Program-made: the position numbers and the translations under genes | Assembly (NCBI GenBank): GCA_905221605.1 | Contig: CAJNDS010002310.1 | Coordinates: forward strand, 356,001 to 420,000 | Direction: 5' to 3' | Length of the DNA: 64,000 nucleotides | Source of the DNA: Symbiodinium natans | Taxonomy: Eukaryota; Sar; Dinophyceae; Suessiales; Symbiodiniaceae | Notes under the pieces: generated by a model | The model's database searches: none | The model's input: the letters and a program-made list of their open reading frames with translations, nothing else | Told to the model about the DNA's origin: nothing | In this document: positions 34,701 through 46,636 of the stretch, in pieces | Layout: the number at the start of each line of letters is the position of its first letter | Position numbering within the stretch: the stretch's first letter is position 1

Positions 34701-35985
34701 AGCCGTGCTTCCAACTTCCACTGTCTATACAGCGTGAAGATCAAGGTTCAGCTTCGTTTCGGCGGACTTGTGTTACGTACACTGATTTCCCCTGGCTAAC
34801 ACTTGCTGGTTGGGGCGCATAATTGGGGCAACGTGCGTTTTGGAGTGCCTGAAAAGCGCACGCTGAGGGGTGCAAAAGTGCTGGCAGGGGTCCAGAGCAC
34901 TGTTGGCATGGACGTCTCTTCGGAGGGCTTGCTGGTTGGCTGATCATGAAACAAGCGCATGGACATAGATTCCCCTTGTTGGGATCAGAGGGCAACGTGT
35001 GTTTTGGTGGGCTTGCAAAACACACACAGGTTCCCTGCTGCTTTTACTTTGTCATGTCGACCATATCGTCGACGCAAAAGCAGCTCAAAAGCACTGGCAT
35101 GGTCGGCTGACTATGTTTCAAGCACATTGATTCCCCTTCTTGGGATGAGAGGGTCATGCTTCCAAACTGACTCGCAACTCCTTGAAAACAACGCTCGCTC
35201 TTTTCATTTCAACGGGGCACCAGAAAAGCAATGATCAAACACTCAGCTGTAGACGCATCAACCCAATGATGCGTATGGCTCCATAGGTCTTTCGGATCAA
35301 TCGCGCAACTTTCAAACAAACTCGCAAACAAGGCTCAATCACCTGTTGAGCGACACGTAGTTTCAACCAATCACCATGGCGGCGCTGCTTCGAGGCAATC
35401 CTGATTGCTCGCAGTTGGCTGCCCGACGTGTTCGGCGCCTCAGGCGCGCATCTACGCCGAATTTTAATCGGCGCCTCCGGTGTCCGTCCACGATGTTTCT
35501 GCGCGCTTTCTCAAGCTTCAAGGTCTTCTTCAATCTTCACGGTGCCTTCAACCGACACGTCAAACTTCTTTCAGCCGACTCATGCAATCCATGCGAGCGA
35601 TGCTTCACGCGCAATGTCCTCGACCATGCCTGTTTCGTTTCGATCGTCTCTGCCACTACCAATTCTTCCACAACTTTCACAGTGTCTCGTCAGCTCAACC
35701 TCTTGCAAACCTCCAATCTTCCTGAGGGGACTGGAACCTCCTCTTTCTTTTCTTTTGTTTCCTTGGCAGCTCCAACGGCAATCTCGCTTCCTTGACAAGT
35801 CTGATCCAATATGCGGCATACCTCAGCAGTTCAAGGTCAGACGGTTTCAAACTCAATCTCGACACAAGTGCTCAATCTTGTGTGCAAACTTTACTCCAAC
35901 ACAGCTGAAGAACCTCACCAGCTCCTAATCACATCTCTACACAGACTTTCAATCCTGCAGATCCTAACTCTGCAGACTCACATCA
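28760..35985. other. A/C-rich island without a confidently assigned gene
   Basis: About 7.2 kb with fewer G-runs than its surroundings and many CAA, CAATC and CAAGC words on the plus strand. Short frames on both strands look protein-like but conflict. On the plus strand one at about 29500-29670 contains CEPCEKKQYHQTSYEITGAE. On the minus strand one at about 29905-29690 contains GYASWIDPSTSIVKCYLGPC, one at 30920-30810 contains IETAHDAMADAARAIADSLQ, and there is a 213-codon frame at 32691-32050. None matches a family I recognise. Possibilities are a decayed mobile or viral insertion, or scattered small exons. Confidence 0.4.
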
Positions 35986-36125
35986 CCCCAACCCACCCCC
36001 CCCCAACCCACCTCCCCCCTACCCCAAACCCCACACCCACCCCCCCCAACCCCCCCCCAACCCCCCCCCCTACCCCACCCCACCCCCCACCCCCCCACCC
36101 CCCCTCCCCCCCCCCCCCACCCCCC
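35985..36125. repeat. CCCCCAACC-type C-rich tract
   Basis: About 140 bases of C-runs with single A or T interruptions (ACCCACCCCCC). Confidence 0.95.
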
Positions 36126-36144
36126 CCACCACAACCCACCTTTT

Positions 36145-36410
36145 CTTGCGTGTTCCGGCAAGCTTGTTAAGCCGGACCAGCTGGCTTCACAGCATAGGAA
36201 TCCTTTCAAACCCACGATGCGAGCATTGTCCCCGTTACCTGTTTTGAGCAGGGCCAGCTTGCTTCAAAGCATAAACCCATGATGCGAGCCTTGGAGCTGC
36301 GCCCCCGCCCCCCCCAAACCTTATGCTTGTTTTAAGCGGTCAAGTGCGTCTCCCTTGTTTGAAGCCGGGCAAGCTTGCTTCACGGCGTATGCATCCCTTC
36401 CAAACCGTTT
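36145..36410 (+). repeat. Three copies of the AAGCTTGCTTC 50-bp element
   Basis: Copies near 36165-36220, 36245-36285 and 36360-36405 share GCAAGCTTGCTTCA or GACCAGCTGGCTTCA, then GCATA, AATCC, TTCAAACCCACGATGCGAGC. The same element occurs at about 28517-28567. Confidence 0.8.
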
Positions 36411-36485
36411 TGGGCGCGGCAAGGTTGCCAATCCCTTCCAAGCCATGATGCAAGCGTTATGCGAGCGTTGTGCTTGCAACTTGGC

Positions 36486-36690
36486 GGGGGGGGGGGGGTG
36501 CCTCCCCCCCCCCCCAACCCCCCCAATTGTTTTCCAAGCATTCGGGTCCCTTCCAAACACTTCCAGCCCCGCTTTTTCAAGCCGTGCAAGCTGGCTTCCA
36601 ACATCCTCCAACACCACATGGATCCCCTGACCCAAAACACAGGGACATTGAACGACAATGGACCCAAAACATGGGGGGGGGGGGGGTGGG
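36486..36690. repeat. G- and C-run clusters
   Basis: A G-run at 36486-36498, a C-run at 36506-36516 and another G-run at 36675-36690. No gene was recognised at 36411-36900. Confidence 0.8.
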
Positions 36691-36911
36691 GAGAAAACCC
36701 TTCAAACGGGTGCAAAAGGGACCCGAATGAGGGGCACAGAACGACCAAAAAATCCAAATCCTGGGAAAACAAACCAAGCCCATTAAAGTGCCTCTTCATG
36801 TGAGGTCCCCTCGCCTGCAACAACCATTGGCGCTGCACTCGGTCAGTTCTGCTGGGCGTCACTCGGCGCAGTGGTGATGCGTAGAAATCGTGTGCATCGT
36901 GCGCAGGCCGC

Positions 36912-38668
36912 AACTTTAAGTTCCTGGGCGCTGGGGCTTATGGGCAGGTGGTCCGCGCCAGTGGCCAAGGCTTATTTGTGAAGTTAAACGGCGTTCCGTC
37001 TCCGTGCCGTGCAAAACACATGCAGGTCGCAGCAAAGCGCTCAAGATCATGCCAGCCTCGGCAATGGCCGTCTTCCTCAACGAAGGGGCCATGATGCGCC
37101 TGGCTGGTGGCCACCCGCAACACAGCGAGTTCAATAAGGGATTCTTAATAAGGAAACAGACCATTTGTTTATGTGCTGAGCTTTGCATCAAGCAACATAA
37201 GCCGAACTGACAACGCGCCTCCCGGCATGTACTTACTGAGCAGGAGTCGTAGAAGTTTAAGTGGCTCTCGATGACGTTTCGTCGGGATGACAAGTCTCCA
37301 AGCGGAGTCGCGTAACAATGCACCTATATAGGGTCGTTGGTACAGTAGTATAGTAGCGCTCGCGTCAATGACCGAGACAAAGCGCAACCTGGCACATTGG
37401 TTTCGTGCCAGCTTGGGCTTCTAGACATTCCGGAACACAGGCACGTGGTGCAGCTACATGCGACCTTTGCATACAGCGGCTCGCTGTACCTGGTCGCTGA
37501 GCTGCAGCGTGGGTCCACGTTGCAGAAGGCCATCGAAGAGGCCCCGGGACTCGTCAAAAACTCATTGTGAGGACCCATGTGAGGACCAACTGAGATCCTT
37601 CAATGCTTCAGGTGCTTGGAGGCCTTCCGGTGGAGCATGTCCACGGCGTGGCCATCCAGATCTTCAGCATCTTGGCACTTTTCCACGATAGCCCGATTTG
37701 CAGCGAAGGGTTCGATTTGACATCGCCGCCTCGGCGGTCGAAAGCACTCGCAAGCTTTCGCAGTGTCCGCGAGTGTCGCGCGGCGGCTGTAATTTCGGAG
37801 TCCCATTGTTTTTGTCACCGGTTGGCGCGGTGGTGGCCGCTGCGATGGCAACTCCTGTGGCGCCGCTTTACTTGCCTCATCTTCGCCCCCTTCCCGTCGG
37901 AATACGTGCGAACATCGAGCTGGAGGGTTCCGCGTGTAGATTGATAGCGAAATTCGCACAGGATGGACTTACGTGAGCACCTGCTGCCATCAATGCACTC
38001 ATCTTGTAACACTTTTCGTGACGAGCTGAAAGCTGCCGTACAACACATGTTCAAAGGCGGCCAAGGCAGCCAAGGGGCGGGACGGAGCACTTTTTTAATG
38101 GGCTTGAATTTCCGCTGCCGCGAGGATGTCGGATAACGCTATAATTCCCACATTCGGCTTCGTGGGTCCTGCTGTGACAAGGTTTGATGTCCAGGCTGCA
38201 GTCTTCAGTTGCAACTCTATAGCTGCGTATCACATGTGTCGCGTTTCACGAGGTGCCTTGGTGCACATTCACAGCCTTGGCATTGTACATAGGGACATCA
38301 AACCGGACAACATCATGTTCCTGGACCACGCCCAATCCCACGCCAAACTCATCGACTTTGGAGTCGCAGCGAGGCTCTGGGCATCGTTTACGCGTTGAGA
38401 TTTGAGAGGTTGCTATAGTGACTGCTACCAGCTAGCTCATGGTAGAATTATCTGAGAATGCCTTGCGAGCCTCTATCGCAATACATTGGAGGGAGGAAAG
38501 CTGCAGGCCGGCGAAGCCTGGTGGCAGCATACGTGGCCACGTGGGCACAAAGGCCTTCATGGCACCCGAAGTGGCGCGCGATGAGCCGTACGGCCCAGGG
38601 GTGGACGTCTGGTCAATGGGCATGACCTTGTTCATGGCCCTGCACGGGCGTCTGCCCTTCCTGCCAGG
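36912..38668 (+). CDS. Serine/threonine protein kinase domain in five small exons
   Basis: Kinase subdomains appear in order in separate exons. Exon 1 (36912-36969): [16 protein letters not shown], the glycine-rich ATP loop. A 56-bp GC-AG intron (36970-37025) restores frame. Exon 2 (37026 to about 37115): SKALKIM with the ATP-binding lysine at 37043, then [15 protein letters not shown] with the helix C glutamate. Exon 3 (about 37440-37565): [20 protein letters not shown], the hinge region. Exon 4 (about 38251-38380): [19 protein letters not shown] (catalytic HRD at 38288) and [11 protein letters not shown] (DFG at 38354). Exon 5 (about 38510-38668): [10 protein letters not shown] (APE at 38572) and [20 protein letters not shown]. 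The family transfers phosphate from ATP to serine or threonine; the motif pattern resembles the CAMK/CDPK group, but that is a guess. All catalytic residues are intact. Most of subdomain VIa before ALVHIH, the start codon and the C-terminal lobe after about 38670 were not found. A satellite begins 400 bp downstream, so the 3' end may be lost. Confidence 0.75.
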
Positions 38669-38669
38669 C

Positions 38670-39040
38670 CAGCTGTTCTTGTTGATTCGTGGTCCACCGT
38701 GTTTTTGGCTGAGACTTGCTGAGACTTAGCCGGCGCAGTAAGCTGATTCGTGTTTGTCTGTTGTTGTCGCGCCCTGCCACCTAGGAAAGCTGCTCTCACA
38801 AGCGCGCAGCTCCCGTTTCTAAAATCTTCAAGCTTGCACATTGCTTCGATCTCGTGCTTTTGAGCTAATTATGGGTATGGTAGGTCCAAGTTCCAGCATT
38901 TAGGGCTGCGCAACTTCTGTTTTTGGGGGATCGAAGCCACAAATCGGGAGCAACGTATTAGGCGTGGCTCCTCGCAAGCCCGGTTTAAGTCGCTCAAAAC
39001 ACAAACTACACCTACACAAAAAGAGTCCTACGCCAAGGTA
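38670..39040. other. No recognised feature
   Basis: Unique sequence between the last kinase exon and the satellite. It could hold the missing kinase C-terminal exon, but none was recognised. Confidence 0.35.
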
Positions 39041-39044
39041 GAAC

Positions 39045-42000
39045 ATCTGATGATTGATCAGGTTGCCAGGCAGTGCCTCATACCAGACACACATGAAATT
39101 ATTCGAACGAAGACGCTGTTGTTTAGGCTAGCCGCCTAGCCGCGCCATTCTCCATCAGTGCCATTCTCCATCAGTGCCGCGCCCTATGCCGGCGTGACCT
39201 TCCTCGGCCCTTGTCTGCAACGCGTCAACAATCTTTGACGTTCTTATTAAACAATACCGCATAGCAGGGGCATGAATGAATACGCTGTTCTTTAGGCTAG
39301 CAGAGCCATTCTCCGTCAGTGCCAGCCACGGCGTGACCTTCCTCGGCCCTTGTCTGCAACCCTTCAACGACCTTTGAGGTTGCTAAGCAGTGCGTCATAC
39401 CAGGGGGCATGTGAAACTATTCGCACGAAGACGCTGTTCTTCAGGCTAGCAGTGCTGTTATCCATCAGTGCCGGCCACTATGGCGGCATGTCCTTCCTCG
39501 GCCCTTGTCTGCAACCTTCGAGGTTGCTATAAGCAATGCCTCATACCAGGAGGCATGTCTATTCGACGAAGTCGCTGACGGCATGACCTTCGGCCCTTGT
39601 CTGCAACCCTTCAGCGACCTTTGAGGTTAGCTAAGCAGTCCCTCATACCACGGGGGATGTGAAACTATTCCCACGGACATGGTCTTTAGGCTAGCAGCGC
39701 TGTTGTCCAGCAGTGCCGGCCACTGTGGCGGCATGTCCTTCCTCGGCCCTTGTCTGCAACCCTGCAACGACCTGTGAGGTTGCTAAGCAGTGTCTCACAC
39801 CAGCGCCGTGTGAAATTATTCAACGAAGACGCTAGCAGCTAGCAGCTTCTCCATCAGTGCCGCCCTCTATGGCAGCATGATCTTCCTCGGCCCTTGTCTG
39901 CAACCCTGCAGCGACCTTTGTTGAGGCTGCCAAGCAGTGCCTCATACCAGGGGGCATGTGAAATTATTCGAACGAAGACACTGTTCCAGCTGCGCAGCGC
40001 CCTTCTCCATCAGTGCCGCCCATTCTGCCGGCATGGCCTTCCTCGGCCCTTGTCTGCAACCTTCGAGGTTGCTAAGCAGTGCCTCTTACCAGGAGGCATG
40101 TGCTTATTCGCGCGAAGACGCTGCTCTTCAGGCTAGCGGCGCCGTTGTCCGTCAGATCCGCCCAGTATGACGGCGTGACCTTCCTCGGCCCTTGTCTGCA
40201 ACCCTTCAACGACCTTCGAGGTTGCTCAGTGCGTCATACCAGGGGGCAGGTGAAACTATTCGCACGAAGACGCTGTTCTCTGGGCTAGCAGCGCTGTTAT
40301 CCATCAGTGCCGGCCACTATGGCGGCATGTCCTTCCTCGGCCCTTGTCTGCAACCCTGCAACGACCTTTGAGGTTGCTAAGCAGTGCCTCACACCAGCGC
40401 CATGTGAAATTATTCAAACGAAGATGCTCGCAGCGTCTCCATCAGTGCCGCCCTCTATGGCAGCATGATCTTCCTCGGCCCTTATCTGCAACCCTGCAGC
40501 GACCTTTGTTGAGGCTGCCAAGCAGTGCCTCATACCAGGGGGAGTGTGAAATTATTCGAACGAAGACACTGTTCCATAGGCTAGCGCAGCGCCCTTCTCC
40601 ATCAGTGCCGCCCATTCTGCCGGCATGACCTTCCTCGGCCCTTGTCTGCAACCTTCGAGGTTGCTAAGCAGTGCCTCATACCAGGAGGCATGTGCTTATT
40701 CGCGCGAAGACGCTGTTCTTCAGGCTAGCGGCGCCGTTGTCCGTCAGATCCGCCCAGTATGACGGCGTGACCTTCCTCGGCCCTTGTCTGCAACCCTTCA
40801 ACGACCTTCGAGGTTGCTCAGTGCGTCATACCAGGGGGCAGGTGAAACTATTCGCACGAAGACGCTGTTCTCTGGGCTAGCAGCGCTGTTATCCATCAGT
40901 GCCGGCCACTATGGCGGCATGTCCTTCCTCGGCCCTTGTCTGCAACCCTGCAACGACCTTTGAGGTTGCTAAGCAGTGCCTCACACCAGCGCCATGTGAA
41001 ATTATTCAAACGAAGATGCTCGCAGCGTCTCCATCAGTGCCGCCCTCTATGGCAGCATGATCTTCCTCGGCCCTTATCTGCAACCCTGCAGCGACCTTTG
41101 TTGAGGCTGCCAAGCAGTGCCTCATACCAGGGGGAGTGTGAAATTATTCGAACGAAGACACTGTTCCATAGGCTAGCGCAGCGCCCTTCTCCATCAGTGC
41201 CGCCCATTCTGCCGGCATGACCTTCCTCGGCCCTTGTCTGCAACCTTCGAGGTTGCTAAGCAGTGCCTCATACCAGGAGGCATGCATGTGTCTATTCGCG
41301 CGAAGAGGCTGTTCTTTAGGCTAGCAGCGCCGTTGTCCGTCAGTGCCGCCCACTATGACGGCGTGACCTTCCTCGGCCCTTGTCTGCAACCCTTAACGAC
41401 CTCTGAGGTTGCTCAGTGCGTCGTACCAGGGGGCATGTGAAACTATTCGCACGAAGACGCTAGCAGCGCTGTTGCCCATCAGTGCCGGCCACTATGGCGG
41501 CATGTCCTACCTCGGCCCTTGTCTGCAACTTTGCAACGACTGTTGAGGCAACCCTGCAGCGACCTTTGTTGCTGCTAGGCAGTAGCAGGGGGCAGGTGAA
41601 ATTGTTGTTCGAACGAAGACCCTGTTTTTTAGGCTAGCAGTGCAAGTCTCCGTCAGTGCCGCCCACTATAGCGGCATGGCCGTGCTCAGCCCTCAACTGT
41701 CTGCAACCCTCGAAGAGCCTTGAGGTTGCGACGCAGTGCTCACACCAGAGGGGCATGCGAAATTAGCCGAACGAAGACGCTGTTCTTTAGGCTAGCATTG
41801 ATCGGGCCAGGCAGTGCCTCGTACCAGGAAACGTGAAAGTATTCGAACGAAGACGCTGTTGTTTAGGCAAGCAGCGCCATTCTCATCAGTGCCGCCCACT
41901 ATGCCGGCGTGACCTTCCTCGGCCCTTGTCTGCAATCTTTGAGGTTGCTAAGCAGTGCCTCATACCAGGAGGCATGGCTACGAAGACGCTGTTCTTTAAG

Positions 42001-42530
42001 CGCCGTTGTCCGTCAGCGCCGCCCACGCTGGCGGCATGACCTTCCTCGGCCCTTGTTTGCAACTTTTCAGCGACCTTGTGAGGTTGCTAAGCTGTGCCTC
42101 GTACCAGGGGGCATGTGACACTATTGGAGCGAAGACGGTGTTCTCGCGCAGCCCACTACGCCGGCATGACCTTCCTCGGCCCTTGTCTGCAACCCTTCAA
42201 TGAGCTTGAGGTTGCGAAGATGTTCAAACGAAGGCCCTGCTCGTTAGACTAGCAGCGCCGTTCTCCGTCAGTGTCGCCCACTATGGCGGCGTGACCTTCC
42301 TCGGCCCTATAGTCCCTCAGCCTTCTTTGAGATTGCTACGCAGTGCCTCATACCAGGGGGCATGTGAATTTTTCAGACGATGAAGATGCTGCTCTTCAGG
42401 CTAACAGCCTTCTCCATCAGTGCCACCCACTATGGCAGCACGACTTTCCCCGGCCCTTGTCTGCAACCCTACAACGACCTTTGAGGTTGCTAGTTGGTAA
42501 GCAGTGCCTCGTATATCGGGGGGCGTGAAC
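39045..42530 (+). repeat. Satellite array, about 150-bp monomer, with a 592-bp higher-order unit
   Basis: About 22 tandem monomers. Each holds GAGGTTGCTAAGCAGTGCCT, CATACCAGGGGGCATGTGAA, TTATTCGAACGAAGACGCTG, TTAGGCTAGCAGCGCC, CATCAGTGCCGCCCACTATG and CTTCCTCGGCCCTTGTCTGC. Monomers differ by 10-25 percent except for two blocks at about 40079-40670 and 40671-41262. These are almost identical and 592 bp apart, that is, four monomers amplified as one unit. Short open frames in the array are repeat artefacts. Confidence 0.95.
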
Positions 42531-42584
42531 GAAGAGACGCTGTTCTGCAGCACCAGTCTCAATCAGTCAGTGTCGGTCCGGGCT

Positions 42585-42900
42585 ATTCCGGATAGCAGCG
42601 ATAGCTGGATTTCCCAGCTACTTGCCCTGGGCATCTACCTGTTCGCGGACAAGTTTCTCCAAAACGGTATATCTATTCTACCACTACCAGCATTCAGTTT
42701 GTGGTTTCCCAATCAGTTGTGGTTTTGATTTCGCGGTTCTGGTTGCCGATTCAGCCGTTCTGGGCTGCCGATATTTCCCGATTGTTCCTTCGACCTTGTA
42801 GGCTTAGGGTTTATCTGGAGGTGCGAATGGATGAGATATCGAAAGCAACAGCCGGCCAACGCAAAGCCGCAGCACATGTATACACATAGATGTGTATATA
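42585..42900. other. No recognised gene; (TA)n at 42888-42912
   Basis: Sequence with repeated TTCCCAATCAGTTGTGGTT / CCGATTCAGCCGTTC-like words, ending in a TATATA tract. Confidence 0.4.
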
Positions 42901-42912
42901 TATATATATAAA

Positions 42913-44385
42913 GTGGGTCGCATAAGGGTCTGTGCAGCTGCTAGCCACTTCCATCATGTTTCTTGCAGGTGCCGCAGGTAAGTCCTTGGTGTGGGACAGC
43001 CGCTTGCGGCATGAGGTGGTTTCCCTGGTCTCCTCATGCCTTGTGGCCGCGAAGCAGCGCCCACGGGCCCGAGCAGCTAGGCCACATTAGGCCATGCTCA
43101 GTTTGTGAGTTCCTTGTGAAGGTATGACTCGCAGTGAACAGCAGCGGCTAGCGGTCTTTTAGCAGGTACCGGACAAGGCCTGGAAAGCAGTGAGCTAGTG
43201 ACACACTCTCTCATAGGGTGGGTCGGCGTAGCAGACGGTCGGTCTCGTGTCAAGTCTTCCTCATAAGTCGGTAGGCGTGTCTTCTCGAGTATGTGCCGAC
43301 ACGCGTGCATATTCAATTCTTTCCCTGCAACTTGTGCACCAGCCACATCCGTCTGAATCCTAGGGGGATCCTTCCACAAGAAAATCTTTGAAAAATGGGG
43401 CGGGGGTGAGGGAGTGGGTGGGAGGGGTGGGGAAAGTAAAGATCACAGTACCGTCATGCAGGAAAAGAGTTCCAGATTTGTTTATTTGTTGGCAAGTTTC
43501 GTGTCATTGAACTTCGCCCTCAAGTTTGAGGTGGTCCTGCACCAGCTCCGCACCAACGGCTGGGTTCCACACCGAAAGAAGCGGTTGGTGGAGCCACCGC
43601 TGTTTCACCCTGCCAAGGGCAGGAACGGCGGGCGGCGCCACATTGGTCGCCTGTGAGCTGAAACTCAGAAACTTGGCCTCCTTGTGCTGGCGGATGCCCC
43701 ATTACCAGGTCTTTTGAGTGTTGAAGCAAGCCAATGAGAAACACGCGCACACCCAAAGTAGGAGATGTCCACATACGGACACCTTGTGCAACAATACGCA
43801 CTTGCTTCGCAAACAACTCACAGCCCCATTCGTGCTTCCAGGCACCCTGAGGGCAGAAAGAGACAGTGCGATGCACGTGCTCTCCTCTTGCACGAGTTCT
43901 TCGGTAGCAAGCTGACATGCAAGGAAAGTTTGGATCACGACTACTCGTCGTCCTTCCGATCCTCACGCAGACTCGAATGTCCAATGTCACTAGGGCCGTG
44001 CCGGCTCTACAGCGCCAGATGCGGGGCTCTAGCAAAAAGACTTGCTAGCGATGTTTGGCATGCTTGTGTTTGGGAATGATTGCGCTCAACGCGTTCTCAC
44101 CCACAAGTTTGGTCCTCGCCGGAGCTGGTTCGGAGTACTGAGAGCCCCCCAATGCCTTGGACTTGATCACAACAGCCCCAGCCTTGGACAGTTCAAACGA
44201 CTCTTGACTGGCAATTCATGAGAAACTTAATGTTGCACCGTCTTTAGTATTGGCCCCCCCCCCAAACAAATTTGGACCCTCTATAAACGCGTGGCGCGGC
44301 GACCCCCCCAAACAAATTGAGGGCGGGGGGAGGGGGGGGGCCCTCAGGGCAGGCCTTTAGGACCTCAAGGCCTGAAACTTTCCAG
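42913..44385. other. No recognised gene
   Basis: Mixed sequence with G-rich spots near 43396-43435 and 44320-44340. Overlapping frames have no motif. Confidence 0.35.
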
Positions 44386-44695
44386 CCTTTAAGATTCCTG
44401 GAGCCCAACACCCTCAGGGCCTCAAGCCTCACTGCGTCAGGCCTTAACCTTAAACACAAACCCTTCATTAAAAACATCATCCGAAAAAGACTTGGCATTA
44501 TAGAGGGTAGCGATCGCAAAATTTGTTTGGGGCCTCGTGTCGTAATGAATTTCCAAAAGGCGATTTCTGGATTCTCCGCGCTCTGGCTCTTAAAGATTCC
44601 TGGAGCCCAAAACCCTCAGGAGACCTTAGGACCTTACCCCAAAACACAAACCCTTAAACAAGAAAAACTGTCCGGAAAAGCTTGTGATAATAGCA
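44385..44695 (+). repeat. Imperfect direct duplication of about 100 bp
   Basis: The segment GATTCCTGGAGCCCAACACC ... CTTAAACACAAACCCTT ... CCGAAAAAG at about 44391-44490 recurs at about 44596-44680 with AAAACCCTCAGGAGACCTTA. Spacing is about 200 bases. Confidence 0.65.
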
Positions 44696-44699
44696 GGTA

Positions 44700-46550
44700 C
44701 CCTGAACAAACTCGGTTCGCGGAATAATTTTTCGAAACTTGTGATTCTAGACCCTGCTTATACTGAAGTCAGTGCAACATTAACAGTGCCTGTGACCTCA
44801 CAGGTGATACAAGGCGTGCACGAACCCTGAAGCCGGGCATTTAGAAACAGATGTGCTATTGTGCCTTTGTTGAGGCCTCTTGAAGAGGACGGGTGCTGGC
44901 ACGTACCGACCAGATTGCCAGACTTGACAGATGATCAGACTTTAGCATCTCACAAGTTTGGCTGCAGGAGGAATGCCGGCCAGGCTCTAGGTTGGCCAGT
45001 GACGCTCTGGCTTAAGAGAGTCCATGACTTCGTTGCTCGTTTCGGTCATTGTGCGCCGAGGCTGCTTGGCTCGCAGACCGAGCAGCACTCGATCGTTGCC
45101 ATGCAAACCAGCCACGCAGGCTGCAACTGATTCTTCCCAACGAGCTCAAAGAACAGCTCGATTTGCTCGTCTACTGTTGTGCTGCAACTTTCAACTTGCT
45201 GGAGTCTTTGTGGCTTTCAGACTGTCCCTGGCATCCACGAGCGCGGAGACTTGCTCAGACATCTCAGACTTGCAGGATGTGTTAATGCCCCTTTAGGAAA
45301 AGCACCGTTGTGCAAGGAGGATGAACTGTACGACGCCGTGGACCCACCGACACGTATGCGAAGGCTGTCGGGTCGCCTTCGTCTGAGGGTGGGGCATTTC
45401 AGTTTCTCGGTTTCACTGATGAGTAGGCGCAGGCATCCGGAGGCAGATCAACATGGACCGGTATGCTCTGGTAGTCAGCAGGACATGCCAGCCACGTTGT
45501 CTCCGTCCAACTCAAGACTGTCTAAGCAGTTCAAACTGGGAGTCCTCATTCTTGAGGCTGACGTCAAAACTTGACCAGCAGTCGACGAGCGTGGTACGCC
45601 AAAGCTGTGTCTGATTAAAACAGCAATGCGCAGTGGGGCCCGGAATGATTTACGGGATACTGCTGGAAAGATCAGGGAATGGGTTAATTAGAGTGTTTAA
45701 AATGGGGCCAATTTGGCCATTGACTACCTCTCGGCTACCTCCCTCGTTCCCCGTGTGTGGGACCTGCGTCTGAAGGCAAGCAAGCATTTTTATTGTTCTT
45801 TGCCCATATCCCTCAATGTTAGGATGAATTTGGGAGTTGGGTGGGGGGAGGGGGAGGAGGGGAAGGGGGAGTGGCGAAGGCCAAAACGGCCCCACGACAG
45901 TGTCCTAATTAGTCTGGCCCAGAGTCCAGGCGTAAAACTGAGCCTGCTCCATTATGAAGTCTTCTGGGCAGAGCGGGCAATCTGACAATCACGATGAGCA
46001 TCTGTACATATCATTGTATCTCGAGGCCTTTGCCCACGCTCTGTCACGGAGCGCGGCGTCGATGCAGCGGCTGCCGAGGCGTGGGAAGATCTTCTGGCTT
46101 CAGACTCTGATGTTTACAAAACTTCTTCTAATGCTCCTGGACTTTTGGGTTTGCTGCCGGTTGGCTGCAGTGCCCCCGACAGTTGCGAAGGCCCGAGGCT
46201 TGTTGCTCCTAGAGTCATCGAGTTTTTTGTGTTCCGCTCCTCGCTCCGCCCTCCGAAGCGGTGAGTTGCGATTCCCCAACACCCTGCGCGCTGATATCAT
46301 CGCAGGAGTTCGGGTTCAGGGGCCACCCCGCTAAACGACCCTAAAGCACTTTAAGTTTTGAAGCCCAAAACTTTACAAGATGCGGCCTGCGAAACATGTC
46401 TGGCTTCAGAACCGCGTCATGGGGATCTCAAGAGTGAAAGGCAAGATAACAGGGCCCACCATTTAAGGTCACTCTGCGCCCTTTATAAACCACAAGGTAA
46501 TGTCCTTGAGTGTACGGCAAGAGCAGTATTCAAGCCGGCACAGTCTTGAA
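44700..46550. other. No recognised gene
   Basis: A plus-strand frame at about 45049-45285 contains LQLILPNELKEQLDLLVY and looks exon-like, but I cannot assign it. A G-rich spot lies at 45838-45875. Confidence 0.3.
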
Positions 46551-46636
46551 TCAGTCAGATGTGCCTAAGTACTTGCGCATACTTCTTGTGTCTTCATTCG
46601 GCCAGCGCATGTAAGAAGTTCGGGCTTTGTGCCATC

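Noticed and set aside
39045-42530. CRISPR-like or tRNA-derived interpretation of the regular repeats
   Set aside because: The whole unit of about 150 bp repeats, not short repeats with unique spacers. No A-box with correct spacing accompanies the TTCGAAC word.
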